Shown: one piece after another, positions 36,095-45,486 of the stretch
How the letters are laid out: each line of letters begins with the position of its first letter
Position numbering within the stretch: the stretch's first letter is position 1
Assembly (NCBI RefSeq): GCF_001025175.1
Contig: NZ_AP012324.1
Location: 2,205,416-2,269,415, forward strand
DNA length: 64,000 nt
From: Bifidobacterium breve DSM 20213 = JCM 1192
GTDB taxonomy: Bacteria; Actinomycetota; Actinomycetes; Actinomycetales; Bifidobacteriaceae
Direction of reading: 5' to 3'
The notes under the pieces: generated by a model
Databases searched by the model: none
The model's input: the letters and a program-made list of their open reading frames with translations, nothing else
What the model was told of the DNA's origin: nothing
Program-made: the position numbers and the translations under genes

Positions 36095-36661
36095 ATGGGA
36101 CTGAAGACTCGGAAGAAGTGGACGGACCGGCCGCTGATGGTGTTGTCCGTGGTGTTTCTGGTGGTGTATTCGTGGGAGATTCTCTCCCGTACGCATATCG
36201 CGCTGTGCGAGACCGTCATCAATGTGATCTGGGTGGTGTTCGTTGTTGATTATGTGGTGTCGCTGTGGTGGGCGTTCGTGACCGTGACCACCGTGGGGTA
36301 TGGCGATTTTTCGCCGGTGACTTTCCAAGGCAAGATCATTGCGGTGGTGCTGATGTTCACTGGTATTGCGTTAATTGGTATCGCGACAGCCACGCTGGCT
36401 TCTTGGATCGTCGACCAGGTCAATCTGGAGACGGACCGGCGCGAGGACGCGCGAGAGAAGGAAGTAGCCAAGGAAGCTGCGCAGGAAGCCATCGCATCCG
36501 TTGCGGCAAAGGCTCGTGTGCCTGAGGGGAACAAGCGGGCAGCCGCGCCAGGCTCTGCTGCGGCCATGCCGCCCAGTCCCGAAATCGAGTTGTTGCGTGA
36601 GGAGGTGCGCGAGTTGGCCGCCATGGTGGCCGGTTTACGCGCTGAGCTTGAGCGGAGATGA
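36095..36661 (+). CDS. Potassium channel protein lacking the S3-S5 region
   Basis: A 188-residue protein. It begins like a six-helix voltage-gated potassium channel: S1 (LMVLSVVFLVVYSWEIL) and S2 (TVINVIWVVFVVDYVVS). It then passes directly to the pore loop WWAFVTVTTVGYGDFSPVTF, with the TVGYGD potassium filter, and S6 (IIAVVLMFTGIALIGIATAT). A helical cytoplasmic tail ends in a probable coiled coil (EIELLREEVRELAAMVAGLR). In relatives 80 or more residues (S3, S4 and S5) separate VVDYVVS from WWAF; they are missing here without loss of frame. Without S5 the pore should not fold normally. The ATG at 36095 has only a weak ribosome site; a GTG lies 11 codons upstream. Confidence 0.75.
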   Translation: MGLKTRKKWTDRPLMVLSVVFLVVYSWEILSRTHIALCETVINVIWVVFVVDYVVSLWWAFVTVTTVGYGDFSPVTFQGKIIAVVLMFTGIALIGIATATLASWIVDQVNLETDRREDAREKEVAKEAAQEAIASVAAKARVPEGNKRAAAPGSAAAMPPSPEIELLREEVRELAAMVAGLRAELERR

Positions 36662-36678
36662 TTGGTGCAACGAAGAAA

Positions 36679-36731
36679 AACGTATCCGCTGAAACCATCA
36701 ATAGGACAGCGATGGTTTCAGCGGATACGTT
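36679..36731. terminator. Bidirectional terminator
   Basis: Perfect 21-bp stem: AACGTATCCGCTGAAACCATC and its complement around an 11-base loop. It has TTGATTATT on the plus side and TTTTTCTTCG on the minus side. It separates the convergent channel and GH3-like genes. Confidence 0.92.
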
Positions 36732-36785
36732 GATTATTCAGACAATCAGAACGAAGGAGTGAAAGTAATTCCGATTGCCCAAAGG

Positions 36786-39688
36786 TCACTTCTCAGAGGC
36801 AATCACCTCCACAGCAGGCTTGCGGCGGGCCATGAAGCGGCGAATGGTCACCACTTCAAGACCGATGAACAGCACGAATACCACCGCAATCCCGATCCAC
36901 ATGCCGGTCTGCCAGATTGGCAGCTCAGTCTTGGGCTCACCATTCTCATACTGCCAGCTGTTGACTGCGGTGTAGAGGATGTTGTGCGCAGCGGTGCGCA
37001 TGGCCTTCAACGAGGTGGCGGATTTACTGGTCACATGGTTGGTGACATCCATCGTGGCGAGCATGGCGTCGCCACCGTTGCGAATCTCCTGATCGGCGTT
37101 CTGATAGCCGAAGCCAGCGAAGTAGTCAGTCAGGGTGAAGCCTCGGAAGCCCCATTCATCGCGCAGGACGGTGTTAAGCAGTGCAGGGTTAGCACCAGCG
37201 TAGGTGGGGCCAATGTAGTTGTAGGCAGTCATTACCGCCTGCGCGCCGCCATCCTTGACAGCCATCTCGAATGGCTTCAGGTAGATTTCGCGAATGGACT
37301 GTTCGTTGGCCCAGGTGACCAGCATGGCGGTACGGTTGGTTTCCTGATCATTCAGGGCGAAGTGCTTCATGAAGGAGTACACGCCCTGTGAACGCGCACC
37401 GGCAATCTCGCCTGCAGCCATCACACCGGAGAGCAGACCATCCTCGGAGAAGTATTCGAAGTTACGTCCGGAGAATGGGGAGCGATGAATGTTCATGCCA
37501 GGTGCGTACCAGCCGTCAACATGCATTTCACGAGCCATCTTGCCCAAGGTCTTGCCGAATTCCGAGGCAAGATCCTTATTCCACGTGTTGGCGATGCCAA
37601 CTGCCGAGGGGAAGGCAATGGAGCTGACGCCAGTGAAGTTATTGATCAACGCGGCTGGACCATCGAGGTCAGTGAGCTTTACCTTGCCGATGTTCTTGAT
37701 TGCTGCAGTACCGTAGCCGGCCATGGCAATCATATTGTCCATGTTGTCGAAGGTCAGCTGATCGAGCAGCTTATCCCACTGGGGATCGTCGTAATCCTTA
37801 CCGCGCAAATCAGCCAAACGCACGCCATTCTTGGCGCCGGTGGTCGGCATCTCATCATCGGCATTGTCGTGCTCCGCCGGATTGTAGGTGTCATTGTTGC
37901 TGAACGCCTTCTTGGCCTCATCCGACATAGACATGCTGGCGGGAGCGGCAACGGCCTCCTCGTAATTGGCGAAGTGGTCAGCACGAGACAGGTAGGTCAT
38001 GTCGCCCTCGGCATCATCGAACTGGTTGGTGGCTGCAACCTGATCGCCATTGTGGGTATTCGAATCGGAATCATAAGTGATGGTCTTCGGCACGTTCACG
38101 GTGGCGGAATCGATCACCGTGTGAGAGTCGGACTGCAACGACACCTCGTAGTCACCGGATTCGAGCACGTAGGCTTTGGCATCCGTGGCATCATAGGAGG
38201 CCATAGTGTCATCATCAAACTCAATCTTCACGGTTTCGGATTCGCCCGGCTTCAGCTCCTTGGTCTTCTCGAAAGCAGCCAGGTTCACAGAAGCCTTCTC
38301 GATGCCGCCATTGGTGTACGGCGGGTTGTAGTAGACCTCAACCACATCTTTGCCGGCCTTATCACCGGTATTGGTCACGGTCACATCGAAGCTGACCTTA
38401 CTGTTCTTATAGGAGACATCACCCATCTCTTGAGAGAAATCGGTGTAGCTCAGGCCATAGCCAAATGGGAACGCCACCGTATCGTCGTAGTTGATCAAGC
38501 CTTCATCGGCAGCAGTTTCGTAGAATTTGTAGCCCACGTAAATGCCTTCAACATAGTTCACGAACGTCGGACTGGATGTGTACTCGCTGCCAACGAAGTT
38601 AACCCTAACAGCCAGATCCTCAACGTTGTCGTACGGGAAGTTACCGATGTTGTTCAGAGTAGGTGTGCTGCGCACGTTCTTCAGAAAAGTATCGGAGGTC
38701 TTACCAGACGGGTTTACCTTGCCAGCGAGAATATCGCCAAGGGCGTTAAAACCGGTCTGACCTGCCGGCGGACACCACAACACTGACTTAATCTGAGGGT
38801 AGTCGGCGAGGAAGTCGAACTGCAACGGATTGGAACCGTTGTATACCAAAGTAACATGCTCAAAATTTTTGGAGATCAGATCGAGCATGTTCTTCTCGGT
38901 CTGGCTCAGCTCGAGAATGCTTTCACCCTGCTGATAATCCTCGTAATCCTTGGAATTATTGTTATAGATAACGCTCTCGGCTTTCATATCGCGAGGAAGA
39001 TCAGCATTCTCACCGCCAAAACGGGTGATAACCACAACAGCCTCATCGGAGAAGGACTTGGCATCGGAAATCAAAGAATCTGAGTACTGGTCAGCCGGCA
39101 CTTCAGGCAGGGTCCAATCCTGTTGGAACATGTTGAGTACCGGGCGATCAGTACGATACGCAGTATACAGATCCGTCAATTCGCTGTTGGTCTCAAAACC
39201 AGCCTGCTTCAGGCCGCTCAGGATGGAAGCCATCGGATGTTCGTTGGACATGGAGCCGGAGCCGGAACCGCCGAGAATCGGCTGCGTGGAACCCCAACCA
39301 AAGACATTCAGCTTCTTGGTGCCGCTAATCGGCAGATTATCTTCATTGTTCTGCAGCATGGTGACTGCTTCGCTGTACAATCCTGTGCCTGTGTATTAGC
39401 GGCGGCGATGGTTTCATCGCTCAACTTGTACTTCTTGGCGGTTGCGTTGCCCAGCAGAGTGGCCATAGGGCCGGTAAGCATCAGAGCAATGGACACGCTT
39501 ACAACTACCAGCACTACCAGCCATGACTCGGAATGCACCAGCTTACGAACACTGATGTTCTGTACAGTCTTCTTATTGACCGCGAACGTAATGATGATTG
39601 CCGCTACCAACACCACGCCAAGCACCACAAGATATGGTGTTAACGATTTGAGGACGGCGATCACGTCGGACATATTGATATCCAGCAT
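36786..39688 (-). pseudogene. Membrane-anchored, domain-permuted GH3 family protein, frameshifted
   Basis: About 967 residues if a one-base frameshift at 39379-39382 is repaired (..AAANTQAQD-LYSEAVTMLQNNE). The first 90 residues hold two membrane helices (YLVVLGVVLVAAIIITFAV, LVVLVVVSVSIALML). The GH3 C-terminal-type domain (LNVFGWGSTQPILGGSGSGS) and the fibronectin-like domain (LKPGESETVKIEFD) come first. The barrel follows (APGMNIHRSPFSGRNFEYFS, FMKHFALNDQETNR, GFTLTDYFAGFGYQNADQEI). This is a known circular permutation of GH3. The nucleophile position reads TDYF rather than SDW. A last helix (IGIAVVFVLFIGLEVVTI) and a basic tail close the protein. Probably a membrane-bound glycosidase with a large outer domain. 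Confidence 0.85.
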
Positions 39689-39956
39689 GAGGTCTTTCTC
39701 CTATTCTTTCTGTGTCTGCGCGATACTGCCTTGCATCGCGGTCATCGTCTGGGATATGTCTGCCTGGCTCTCCATCGGGTCGCTACGCCGACACATCCTT
39801 GATGCCGATGATTCTAGGGTGGCAGATTCGCATGGCCCGCACCCGCCCACACACCTATCCTGTCATTTCGAGCGCATAATCTGCTACCACATTCGCGCCC
39901 ACGACTCATCCAATATGACGTAAATGGCACTTCTTGATACGTAAACGGCATTTTTC
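39689..39956. other. Intergenic region upstream of the GH3-like gene
   Basis: About 270 bases with the leftward promoter of the GH3-like gene. I see no gene, clear operator or RNA here. A GAC/ACGTAAA..GGCA motif occurs twice (39917-39930 and 39937-39950). Confidence 0.4.
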
Positions 39957-40160
39957 TCAAATTTCTGTCGCTACCGGTCGCTCAGCGACAGAAATCTAGG
40001 AAATGAGACCACACCTCCTGAATTTCTGTCGCTCAGATGCCGTCAGCGTCACAAATTCAGGAAACAAGGCCATATTTCCTGAAAATCTGTCACTGAGGCA
40101 CCGTCAGCGTCAGAAATTCAGGAGACTGCGCCTTATTTCCTGAATTTGTGACGCTGAACG
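39957..40160. repeat. Tandem array of about 60-base hairpin repeats
   Basis: Three and a half units begin near 39957, 40017, 40078 and 40138. Each has arms such as CTGAATTTCTGTCGCT and its inverse (AGCGTCACAAATTCAG) enclosing 8 to 12 bases, followed by a variable linker (GGAAATGAGACC, GGAAACAAGGCC, GGAGACTGCGCC) and TATTTC. The period of 60 or 61 bases is regular. The array ends about 45 bases before the kinase gene. Confidence 0.8.
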
Positions 40161-40204
40161 CCCAAGCACCACTCCAAAGACGCCACCAAGCTAGGATGGA
40201 GGGC

Positions 40205-42364
40205 ATGAGCGATTTGAACGCGTTGAATCTTGAACCGGGCGAAGTGGTTGGCGGGTATACGCTGGTCTCCCGACTCGGCGCGGGTGCCATGGGGTCGGTA
40301 TGGCGTGTGCGCGACGATGGCGGCACTACCTATGCCATGAAGATTCTGCGCGATTCGTTGGCCGACGAATCGGGAACCTCGAACTCCGCCAACACAGCAG
40401 CGCACGACCCGGACCTCAAACCCAACATCACGCCGCGCGAGCGCCTACGTCGTGAGGCCATGGCGCTGAAGAAGGTCAATCATCCGGGCGTATGCGGCAT
40501 CGTTGACATGGAACTCGATGATTCGCTGGCGTTCATTGTCACCGAGCTCATCGAGGGCCGCAATCTCAAGGAAGACGTGGAGGTCAACGGCCGTTACATC
40601 GGCGACGATCTGGAACGTCTGGCCCGTAAACTCATCGACGCCACCAAAGCCGTGCATGCGGCCGGCATCGTCCACCGCGACATCAAACCCACCAATGTGA
40701 TGGTCTCCGCCGCCGGCCCGGTGCTGGTTGACTTCGGCATCGCCATGGGCGAGGGGGAAAGCCACGTGACCCGCACTGGACTGGTGATGGGCACACCGGG
40801 GTTCATAGCCCCCGAAATCATTGACGGCGCTGAATCCGATGAGATGACCGACTGGTGGTCGGTGGCCTCCGTACTCGCTTTTGCTGCGATCGGCGCACCG
40901 GTATTCGGCACCAAGCCGATGATGGCGGTGCTGGAGCGCGAAGCATCGGGCAACGCGAACCTTACCGGACTGCCGGCCGGCACGATGGCCGCGTTCCGAT
41001 CCGCCCTGAACCCCGACCGGTCAAAGCGTTGCACGCCGGACCAATTGCTGAACACCATCGCTGTGGACGCACTGGATCCGAGCGTGTGGCAAGGCACTCA
41101 GGCCGGACCGTTCGCCGCCGGCGCCATTGCCGGAACGGCTGCCACAATTGCCGCCGATGCAGTTGGAACCGAGGCGATGCCCCCTTTTGGCGCAACCGCC
41201 GACGCGGATAGCGATAATCCGCGGGCCATCTGGCGTCAGGACGACTACGCCACGGCGGCAATCGACTCATCGTCTTCGCCGACGCTCAGCGACGGCACGG
41301 CAACCGAAGCATTCCCGGCAACTACCAACGCTGGGAGCAATCTCTCATCGGATGATGAAGCAACACAACTCGTAGGCAATGCCACCGAAAACGCCACCGA
41401 GGCGATACGCCCAGCCGCACAGCGTACGGTGCCCATCAGCGATGAACCACCGGTTGCTCCTACCACGCCACTATCCGAACGTACCGCCGTACTGCCTGCA
41501 CCACAGCCAGTGCCACTAGGCCAGAACGGATGGAACCCGGCCGACGGGCAAAGCACGGCTGTGGATCCAGCGATTCGCCCCGCATTGCAGCATGTCATCA
41601 ACCAGACCGCGCAATGCGTTCCCACCGAGGCGCTTATCCAAGGCCCGCCTGCACCCAATCCCGCGGATGTGCGTCGTGGAATGTATCTGCAACGCGGGGT
41701 ATTGCCGCTGTTCCTGTTCGCTGTGCCTTTGGCCGTGCTGGCTGCGAGTTTCCCGCTGATCGCCTTGATTGCAGCCGAAATACTGCTCTGGCTGCTGTTG
41801 ACGTTGGCATATAACACTGAGTCTCAGTTGGAGCGCGAAGGCCGACGCGGCGGCGAGCGCAAAAGCTCCGATTCGCTGATTCGCGTGGCAACGCTGCCGT
41901 GGCACATCGTCAAGGCGCTGCTGCTGTCGATACCGAAACTACTGCTGCTCACCATCGTCTATCTGGCCGGTATCGCCGTGGCCGTGGCCGCGTTGGGACT
42001 GCCGGTGCGCACCATCTCGTGGTATTTCACTGCGAGCCGGGGCGTTCCGGTTCCGCTGCTGGATGATATGCCGTTCTCCGTCTCCGGTCTGGCACTTGGT
42101 GGGTTCATGGCCATCGGTTGGCTGATCACCGTATTCGGGCCACAGTCGGCCATGCCCCGGTTGGGTGCCGGCGTGCTGCGCGGCATCAGGCACAACGACC
42201 TCGAACCGATGGCGCAACCAGGGGCAGACGGTCTGCCGGCCGCATCAATCCCTCGGCAAGGCAGCCGCGGCACGGTGCTACTCACCCTATGGATCATCAT
42301 CACGCTGGTATTGTGCGCGCTGCCGCTGCTGGGCATGCCAATCAGTTGGGTCCCGCTGGCGTAA
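40205..42364 (+). CDS. Ser/Thr protein kinase with C-terminal membrane segments
   Basis: A 719-residue Hanks-type kinase. The catalytic domain (about 15-285) shows the Gly loop LGAGAMGSV, the ATP lysine K46 in YAMKILRD, the catalytic loop HRDIKPTNVM (D159) and the metal-binding DFG (D176). A Thr/Ala/Pro-rich disordered linker of about 200 residues follows. Then come roughly four hydrophobic helices (LFLFAVPLAVLAASFPLIAL, ILLWLLLTLAYN, LLLTIVYLAGIAVAVAALGL, and near the C-terminus). There are no PASTA repeats, so it differs from PknB and its sensor input is unclear. The ATG at 40205 follows GGATGGAGG. Confidence 0.92.
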   Translation: MSDLNALNLEPGEVVGGYTLVSRLGAGAMGSVWRVRDDGGTTYAMKILRDSLADESGTSNSANTAAHDPDLKPNITPRERLRREAMALKKVNHPGVCGIVDMELDDSLAFIVTELIEGRNLKEDVEVNGRYIGDDLERLARKLIDATKAVHAAGIVHRDIKPTNVMVSAAGPVLVDFGIAMGEGESHVTRTGLVMGTPGFIAPEIIDGAESDEMTDWWSVASVLAFAAIGAPVFGTKPMMAVLEREASGNANLTGLPAGTMAAFRSALNPDRSKRCTPDQLLNTIAVDALDPSVWQGTQAGPFAAGAIAGTAATIAADAVGTEAMPPFGATADADSDNPRAIWRQDDYATAAIDSSSSPTLSDGTATEAFPATTNAGSNLSSDDEATQLVGNATENATEAIRPAAQRTVPISDEPPVAPTTPLSERTAVLPAPQPVPLGQNGWNPADGQSTAVDPAIRPALQHVINQTAQCVPTEALIQGPPAPNPADVRRGMYLQRGVLPLFLFAVPLAVLAASFPLIALIAAEILLWLLLTLAYNTESQLEREGRRGGERKSSDSLIRVATLPWHIVKALLLSIPKLLLLTIVYLAGIAVAVAALGLPVRTISWYFTASRGVPVPLLDDMPFSVSGLALGGFMAIGWLITVFGPQSAMPRLGAGVLRGIRHNDLEPMAQPGADGLPAASIPRQGSRGTVLLTLWIIITLVLCALPLLGMPISWVPLA

Positions 42365-42476
42365 TCTGCATTACTTTTACAGGGAATTCACCTCCCAGCT
42401 GATCTGTACGCGGTCTTCCTCAGGGCCGGTCATTATGATGGGCCCCAAATATCGAAGCGATTTCAAGGGGAGATCC

Positions 42477-43454
42477 ATGTCAGATCCGAAGCGTCAGGCT
42501 AAGCGCGCCACCCGCGCCGAGCGACGTGCGGCCGAGGCGGCGGCCCAGCAGGCGCAGGCCGAACAGGCAGCCAAGGAGCGTAAGCAGCAGACCATCATCG
42601 GCTGCATTGTGGTGGCCATTATCGTGGTGCTGGTGGCCATCGCTGGATTCGCCGTATACAAGGCCATGCAGCCGTCCAACACCAGCAGCAGTAGCCAACA
42701 AAGCAACATGACCGTGGACGAGGCCTACAGCAAGCTCAAGAAAGTCAGCACCCAGCCGGCTAACGCCGACGACAAGGCCGGCTTCGTGATCTCCAACAAA
42801 GGGTATGGCCAGAAGGCCGAGGGGGCTCCCACCATATCCATCTATATGGAACCGCTGTGCCCCGGCTGTGCCTCGGTGAACCGCCAGCTCGATCAAACGC
42901 TCGTCAAGCTGATGAACGCCGGCCAGCTCAACATCGATTTGCACTTCCTCAATTTCCAGGACAACAAGAGCTCCGACAACTACTCCAACCGCGCGTTCAA
43001 CGGTGCCATCTACATTGCCGAGCATGATGACGATCCCCACCACCTCATGAGCTACCTCTCCAATATCTACGCTGAGGATTTCCAGCCGGGCGAATTGTCC
43101 AATTACGAGCCGGTAGGCAACGCCAAGCTGGAGAAGCAGGCCGTCAAGGCCGGCGTGAGCGAGGATGTGGCCGCCGCGGCGTTCAGCGGCAAGAACGAAT
43201 ACCTCGACTGGCTCACCGCCTCCAACAACTACACGATCCTGCGCCCCGAACTGTTCAACAGCTCCGGCGCCTTCTCCTCCCCCACCCTGACCATCAACGG
43301 TGAATACTGGGATCTGAAGCAGCTCACGTTGGCGGATACCAGCATGGTGGACGGATTCCTCAAGTCCATCGGATTGGACGCCGACCAGGTGGGCGTGGGA
43401 GGCAAGATGCCTTCAATCGGCGCGGACGGCAAGCCGATTTCAGTGGCCTCCTGA
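42477..43454 (+). CDS. Membrane-anchored thioredoxin-fold (DsbA/DsbG-like) protein
   Basis: A 325-residue protein with a charged coiled cytoplasmic N-terminus (RATRAERRAAEAAAQQAQAE), one membrane helix (IIGCIVVAIIVVLVAIAGFA near residues 38-57) and an outside domain. The active-site motif is CPGC (residues 128-131) in YMEPLCPGCASVNRQLDQTL, as in Thioredoxin_4/DsbA-like oxidoreductases of actinobacteria. FSSPTLTINGEYWDL near the end supplies the cis-proline region. It probably makes or rearranges disulfides in exported proteins. The ATG at 42477 follows AAGGGGAGA. Confidence 0.87.
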   Translation: MSDPKRQAKRATRAERRAAEAAAQQAQAEQAAKERKQQTIIGCIVVAIIVVLVAIAGFAVYKAMQPSNTSSSSQQSNMTVDEAYSKLKKVSTQPANADDKAGFVISNKGYGQKAEGAPTISIYMEPLCPGCASVNRQLDQTLVKLMNAGQLNIDLHFLNFQDNKSSDNYSNRAFNGAIYIAEHDDDPHHLMSYLSNIYAEDFQPGELSNYEPVGNAKLEKQAVKAGVSEDVAAAAFSGKNEYLDWLTASNNYTILRPELFNSSGAFSSPTLTINGEYWDLKQLTLADTSMVDGFLKSIGLDADQVGVGGKMPSIGADGKPISVAS

Positions 43455-43586
43455 TGCACCGGCCCGGTCGATGCCCTAGGACCGGCGTCGACCGGGCCGC
43501 TCACGCCTCCGCCCGAATTGACCACTCGGGAACTACCGGTATACTAGTCATTTGTTCGCAACACTGCTTATGCACGTTGGGATTAT

Positions 43587-43660
43587 GCCTCTTTAGCTCA
43601 GATGGCCAGAGCGGCCGCCTTGTAAGCGGCAGGTCGTCGGTTCGATCCCGACAAGAGGCT
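43587..43660 (+). tRNA. tRNA-Thr (anticodon TGT)
   Basis: A complete cloverleaf: acceptor GCCTCTT/AAGAGGC, D stem GCTC/GAGC, anticodon stem GCCGC/GCGGC with loop CTTGTAA (anticodon TGT), T arm GTCGG-TTCGATC-CCGAC, discriminator T. The 3' CCA is not encoded. It stands alone, followed by a 6C-like RNA. Confidence 0.97.
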
Positions 43661-43724
43661 CGTCGCGCAGGAAAAAGCGTATTATGGGTATACGTAGTTT
43701 TTTCTACGCACATCATTCTTACCT

Positions 43725-43852
43725 TGGGTAAGTGCTCCAGGAGCCTTCCCCCCAACTATGGGCTTCCTGGAATGAGGGCGGAGCGTCCCCCAACTAGCTC
43801 CGCGCCTTAAAGGGGGCGGGAACATCCCCTTCTCTCCCGCCCCCCTTTTTTT
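43725..43852 (+). ncRNA. 6C-type small RNA (actinobacterial, two C-rich loop hairpins)
   Basis: Two adjacent hairpins carry cytosine-rich loops. Stem TCCAGGAGCC/GGCTTCCTGGA (43736-43771) has a loop with six consecutive C (TTCCCCCCAACTAT). Stem GGCGGAGC/GCTCCGCGCC (43777-43806) has the loop GTCCCCCAACTA. Both loops share CCCCCAACTA. A G+C-rich terminator follows. This is the layout of the 6C RNA family known in actinobacteria, a multi-target regulator in mycobacteria. The 5' end is estimated. The assignment is by recognition; no covariance model was run. Confidence 0.82.
43809..43852 (+). terminator. Strong intrinsic terminator of the 6C-like RNA
   Basis: GGGGGCGGG and CCCGCCCCC arms with a 16-base loop, followed by TTTTTTTC on the plus strand. 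Confidence 0.92.
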
Positions 43853-43975
43853 CTTTTCTCTGCCGTCCTGCAACCGAGCAGGAATGGTGATAGTGCCGAA
43901 CGAATAAGCCATGCAAACCAGACCAGCCGTTACGATGGGTGGCGTAGTTGTCAGCAGTAAGGAAGAGGAACATCT

Positions 43976-45466
43976 ATGGCACGGCGTTGGACCCCGCAGC
44001 GGTTTGTTACACTGCGTCGCATCCGCGTAATTGCCTGTGCTACGGCACTCACCGTGGCGATGGTCGGCTCGTTTGCATTCACCGCAAAAAAATCCGTGGC
44101 CCTAAACATCAATGGCCAGACCACCCAGGTCACCACCTACGCTATGACCGCATCCCGCCTGCTCGAGGAGCAGGGCATCGACGTGAAAACCCATGACATC
44201 GTCGAGACCTCGTCCGGCAATCAGCTTGCCGATCATGCCGTGGTCACCGTGCGTTCCGCATACCAAACCACCATCACCATTGACGGCACTTCCGTACCAT
44301 TCTGGACCGTGGCCACCAGCGCAGACCAGTTGCTCGGCTTCTTTGAGGAGAACAACGCCAACGCCGCCAAAATCACGGTCAATATCAATAACGTGTACAA
44401 CCAGCTCACCGGCGGTCTGGTCATCAACCAATCCGGCCCGGTCACCGTCATCGCGGACGGTAAGACTTCCGAAGCCCCCAATGGCAAACTGCCGGCTGCA
44501 TCCATTCTGGATTCCAAAGGCATCACGCTGGGCAAAGAGGATCGCATCAGCGTGGAAAAGAACGGCGATGAGACCATTCTGCGCGTGCAGCGCGTGACGC
44601 ATGGCGTGGAAAACCGCACCGTGGTCGTACCGTTCTCCACACAGACCGTCATCGACCCTAATCTGGCGCCGGGGCAGTCCGAGATCCGCCAGCAAGGGCA
44701 AAACGGCGAGAAGACGCAGATCTATAACGTCACCTATGTAGATGGCGTTGCCGAATCGGAAACACTACAATCCGAGAACGTCACCACGATGGCCGTTGAC
44801 CAGATCATCGCCATCGGTCCAGCGAAGGCTGAATCATCCACCACCGATTCCGGCAGCACTGACAACAATCAGGGCAATTCCGGATCCAATAAGCCAAATG
44901 ATTCCGCAGATAATTCGTCCAACGAATCCAGCAAACCCACCGATACCAATAAGCCCAACAAGCCCGAGAACACCGGTACTACTGACAATAAGAACGACAG
45001 CGGTACGGGCAACACGGGCAATACCAGTGGCAATACCGGTAATACCGGCGGCAACACAGGCAGTACCGATAACTCTCAAAATGAGAACACCGGAAGCGAC
45101 AATAGCTCGCCATCGACTCCCACTCCTGATCCGGCTCCATCGGGCCGTCTTTGGCATCCTACCGTGGCTCAGGCGCAATCCTATGCAGCCGGCGCCGCAG
45201 CCCAGCGCGGCTGGACCGGCAACGACTGGACTTGCCTGGTCAAACTGTGGAACCGTGAATCCAGCTGGCTCTGGTACAAGGAAAATAAGTCATCCGGCGC
45301 CTACGGCATACCGCAGTCGCTGCCGGCCAGCAAAATGGCCGCATTCGGCGCCAACTATCGCGATGATGCCGCCGTGCAAATCGATTGGGGCTTGTGGTAC
45401 ATCGCCCAACGCTACGGCAGCCCGTCCGTAGCCTGGCAGCATTCGGAACAAACCGGCTGGTATTAA
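43976..45466 (+). CDS. Secreted resuscitation-promoting-factor-like protein (DUF348, G5, lytic domain)
   Basis: A 496-residue exported cell-wall protein. After a basic N-terminus and a hydrophobic signal/anchor (VIACATALTVAMVGSFAF) come DUF348 repeats (VALNINGQTTQVTTYAMTAS, TITIDGTSVPFWTVATSADQ). A G5 domain (NRTVVVPFSTQTVIDPNLAP) follows near residue 205-275, then an Asn/Thr/Ser/Gly-rich linker with NTGNTSGNTGNTGGNTG repeats. The C-terminal 100 residues are a lysozyme-like transglycosylase domain (CLVKLWNRESSWLWY, SSGAYGIPQSLPASKMA), with the likely catalytic Glu in NRESSW. It resembles RpfB, and the order rpf-rsmA-ispE is the mycobacterial one. It probably opens peptidoglycan for growth or division. 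Confidence 0.9.
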   Translation: MARRWTPQRFVTLRRIRVIACATALTVAMVGSFAFTAKKSVALNINGQTTQVTTYAMTASRLLEEQGIDVKTHDIVETSSGNQLADHAVVTVRSAYQTTITIDGTSVPFWTVATSADQLLGFFEENNANAAKITVNINNVYNQLTGGLVINQSGPVTVIADGKTSEAPNGKLPAASILDSKGITLGKEDRISVEKNGDETILRVQRVTHGVENRTVVVPFSTQTVIDPNLAPGQSEIRQQGQNGEKTQIYNVTYVDGVAESETLQSENVTTMAVDQIIAIGPAKAESSTTDSGSTDNNQGNSGSNKPNDSADNSSNESSKPTDTNKPNKPENTGTTDNKNDSGTGNTGNTSGNTGNTGGNTGSTDNSQNENTGSDNSSPSTPTPDPAPSGRLWHPTVAQAQSYAAGAAAQRGWTGNDWTCLVKLWNRESSWLWYKENKSSGAYGIPQSLPASKMAAFGANYRDDAAVQIDWGLWYIAQRYGSPSVAWQHSEQTGWY

Positions 45467-45486
45467 TCGGACACAAGGAAGCACTG

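Noticed and set aside
37485..38786. 433-codon plus-strand frame
   Set aside because: Antisense of the permuted GH3 gene, which shows clear domain motifs.
39957..40160. CRISPR array
   Set aside because: Repeats of about 60 bases are self-complementary with short variable linkers; there are no uniform spacers and no cas genes.
43736..43806. Ordinary tandem terminators after the tRNA
   Set aside because: The two hairpins lack U-tracts and share C-rich loops, which fits a 6C-type RNA better; only the third hairpin is a terminator.
43501..43912. Minus-strand frames of 76 and 84 codons
   Set aside because: They run across the tRNA-Thr gene and the 6C-like RNA, so are not genes.
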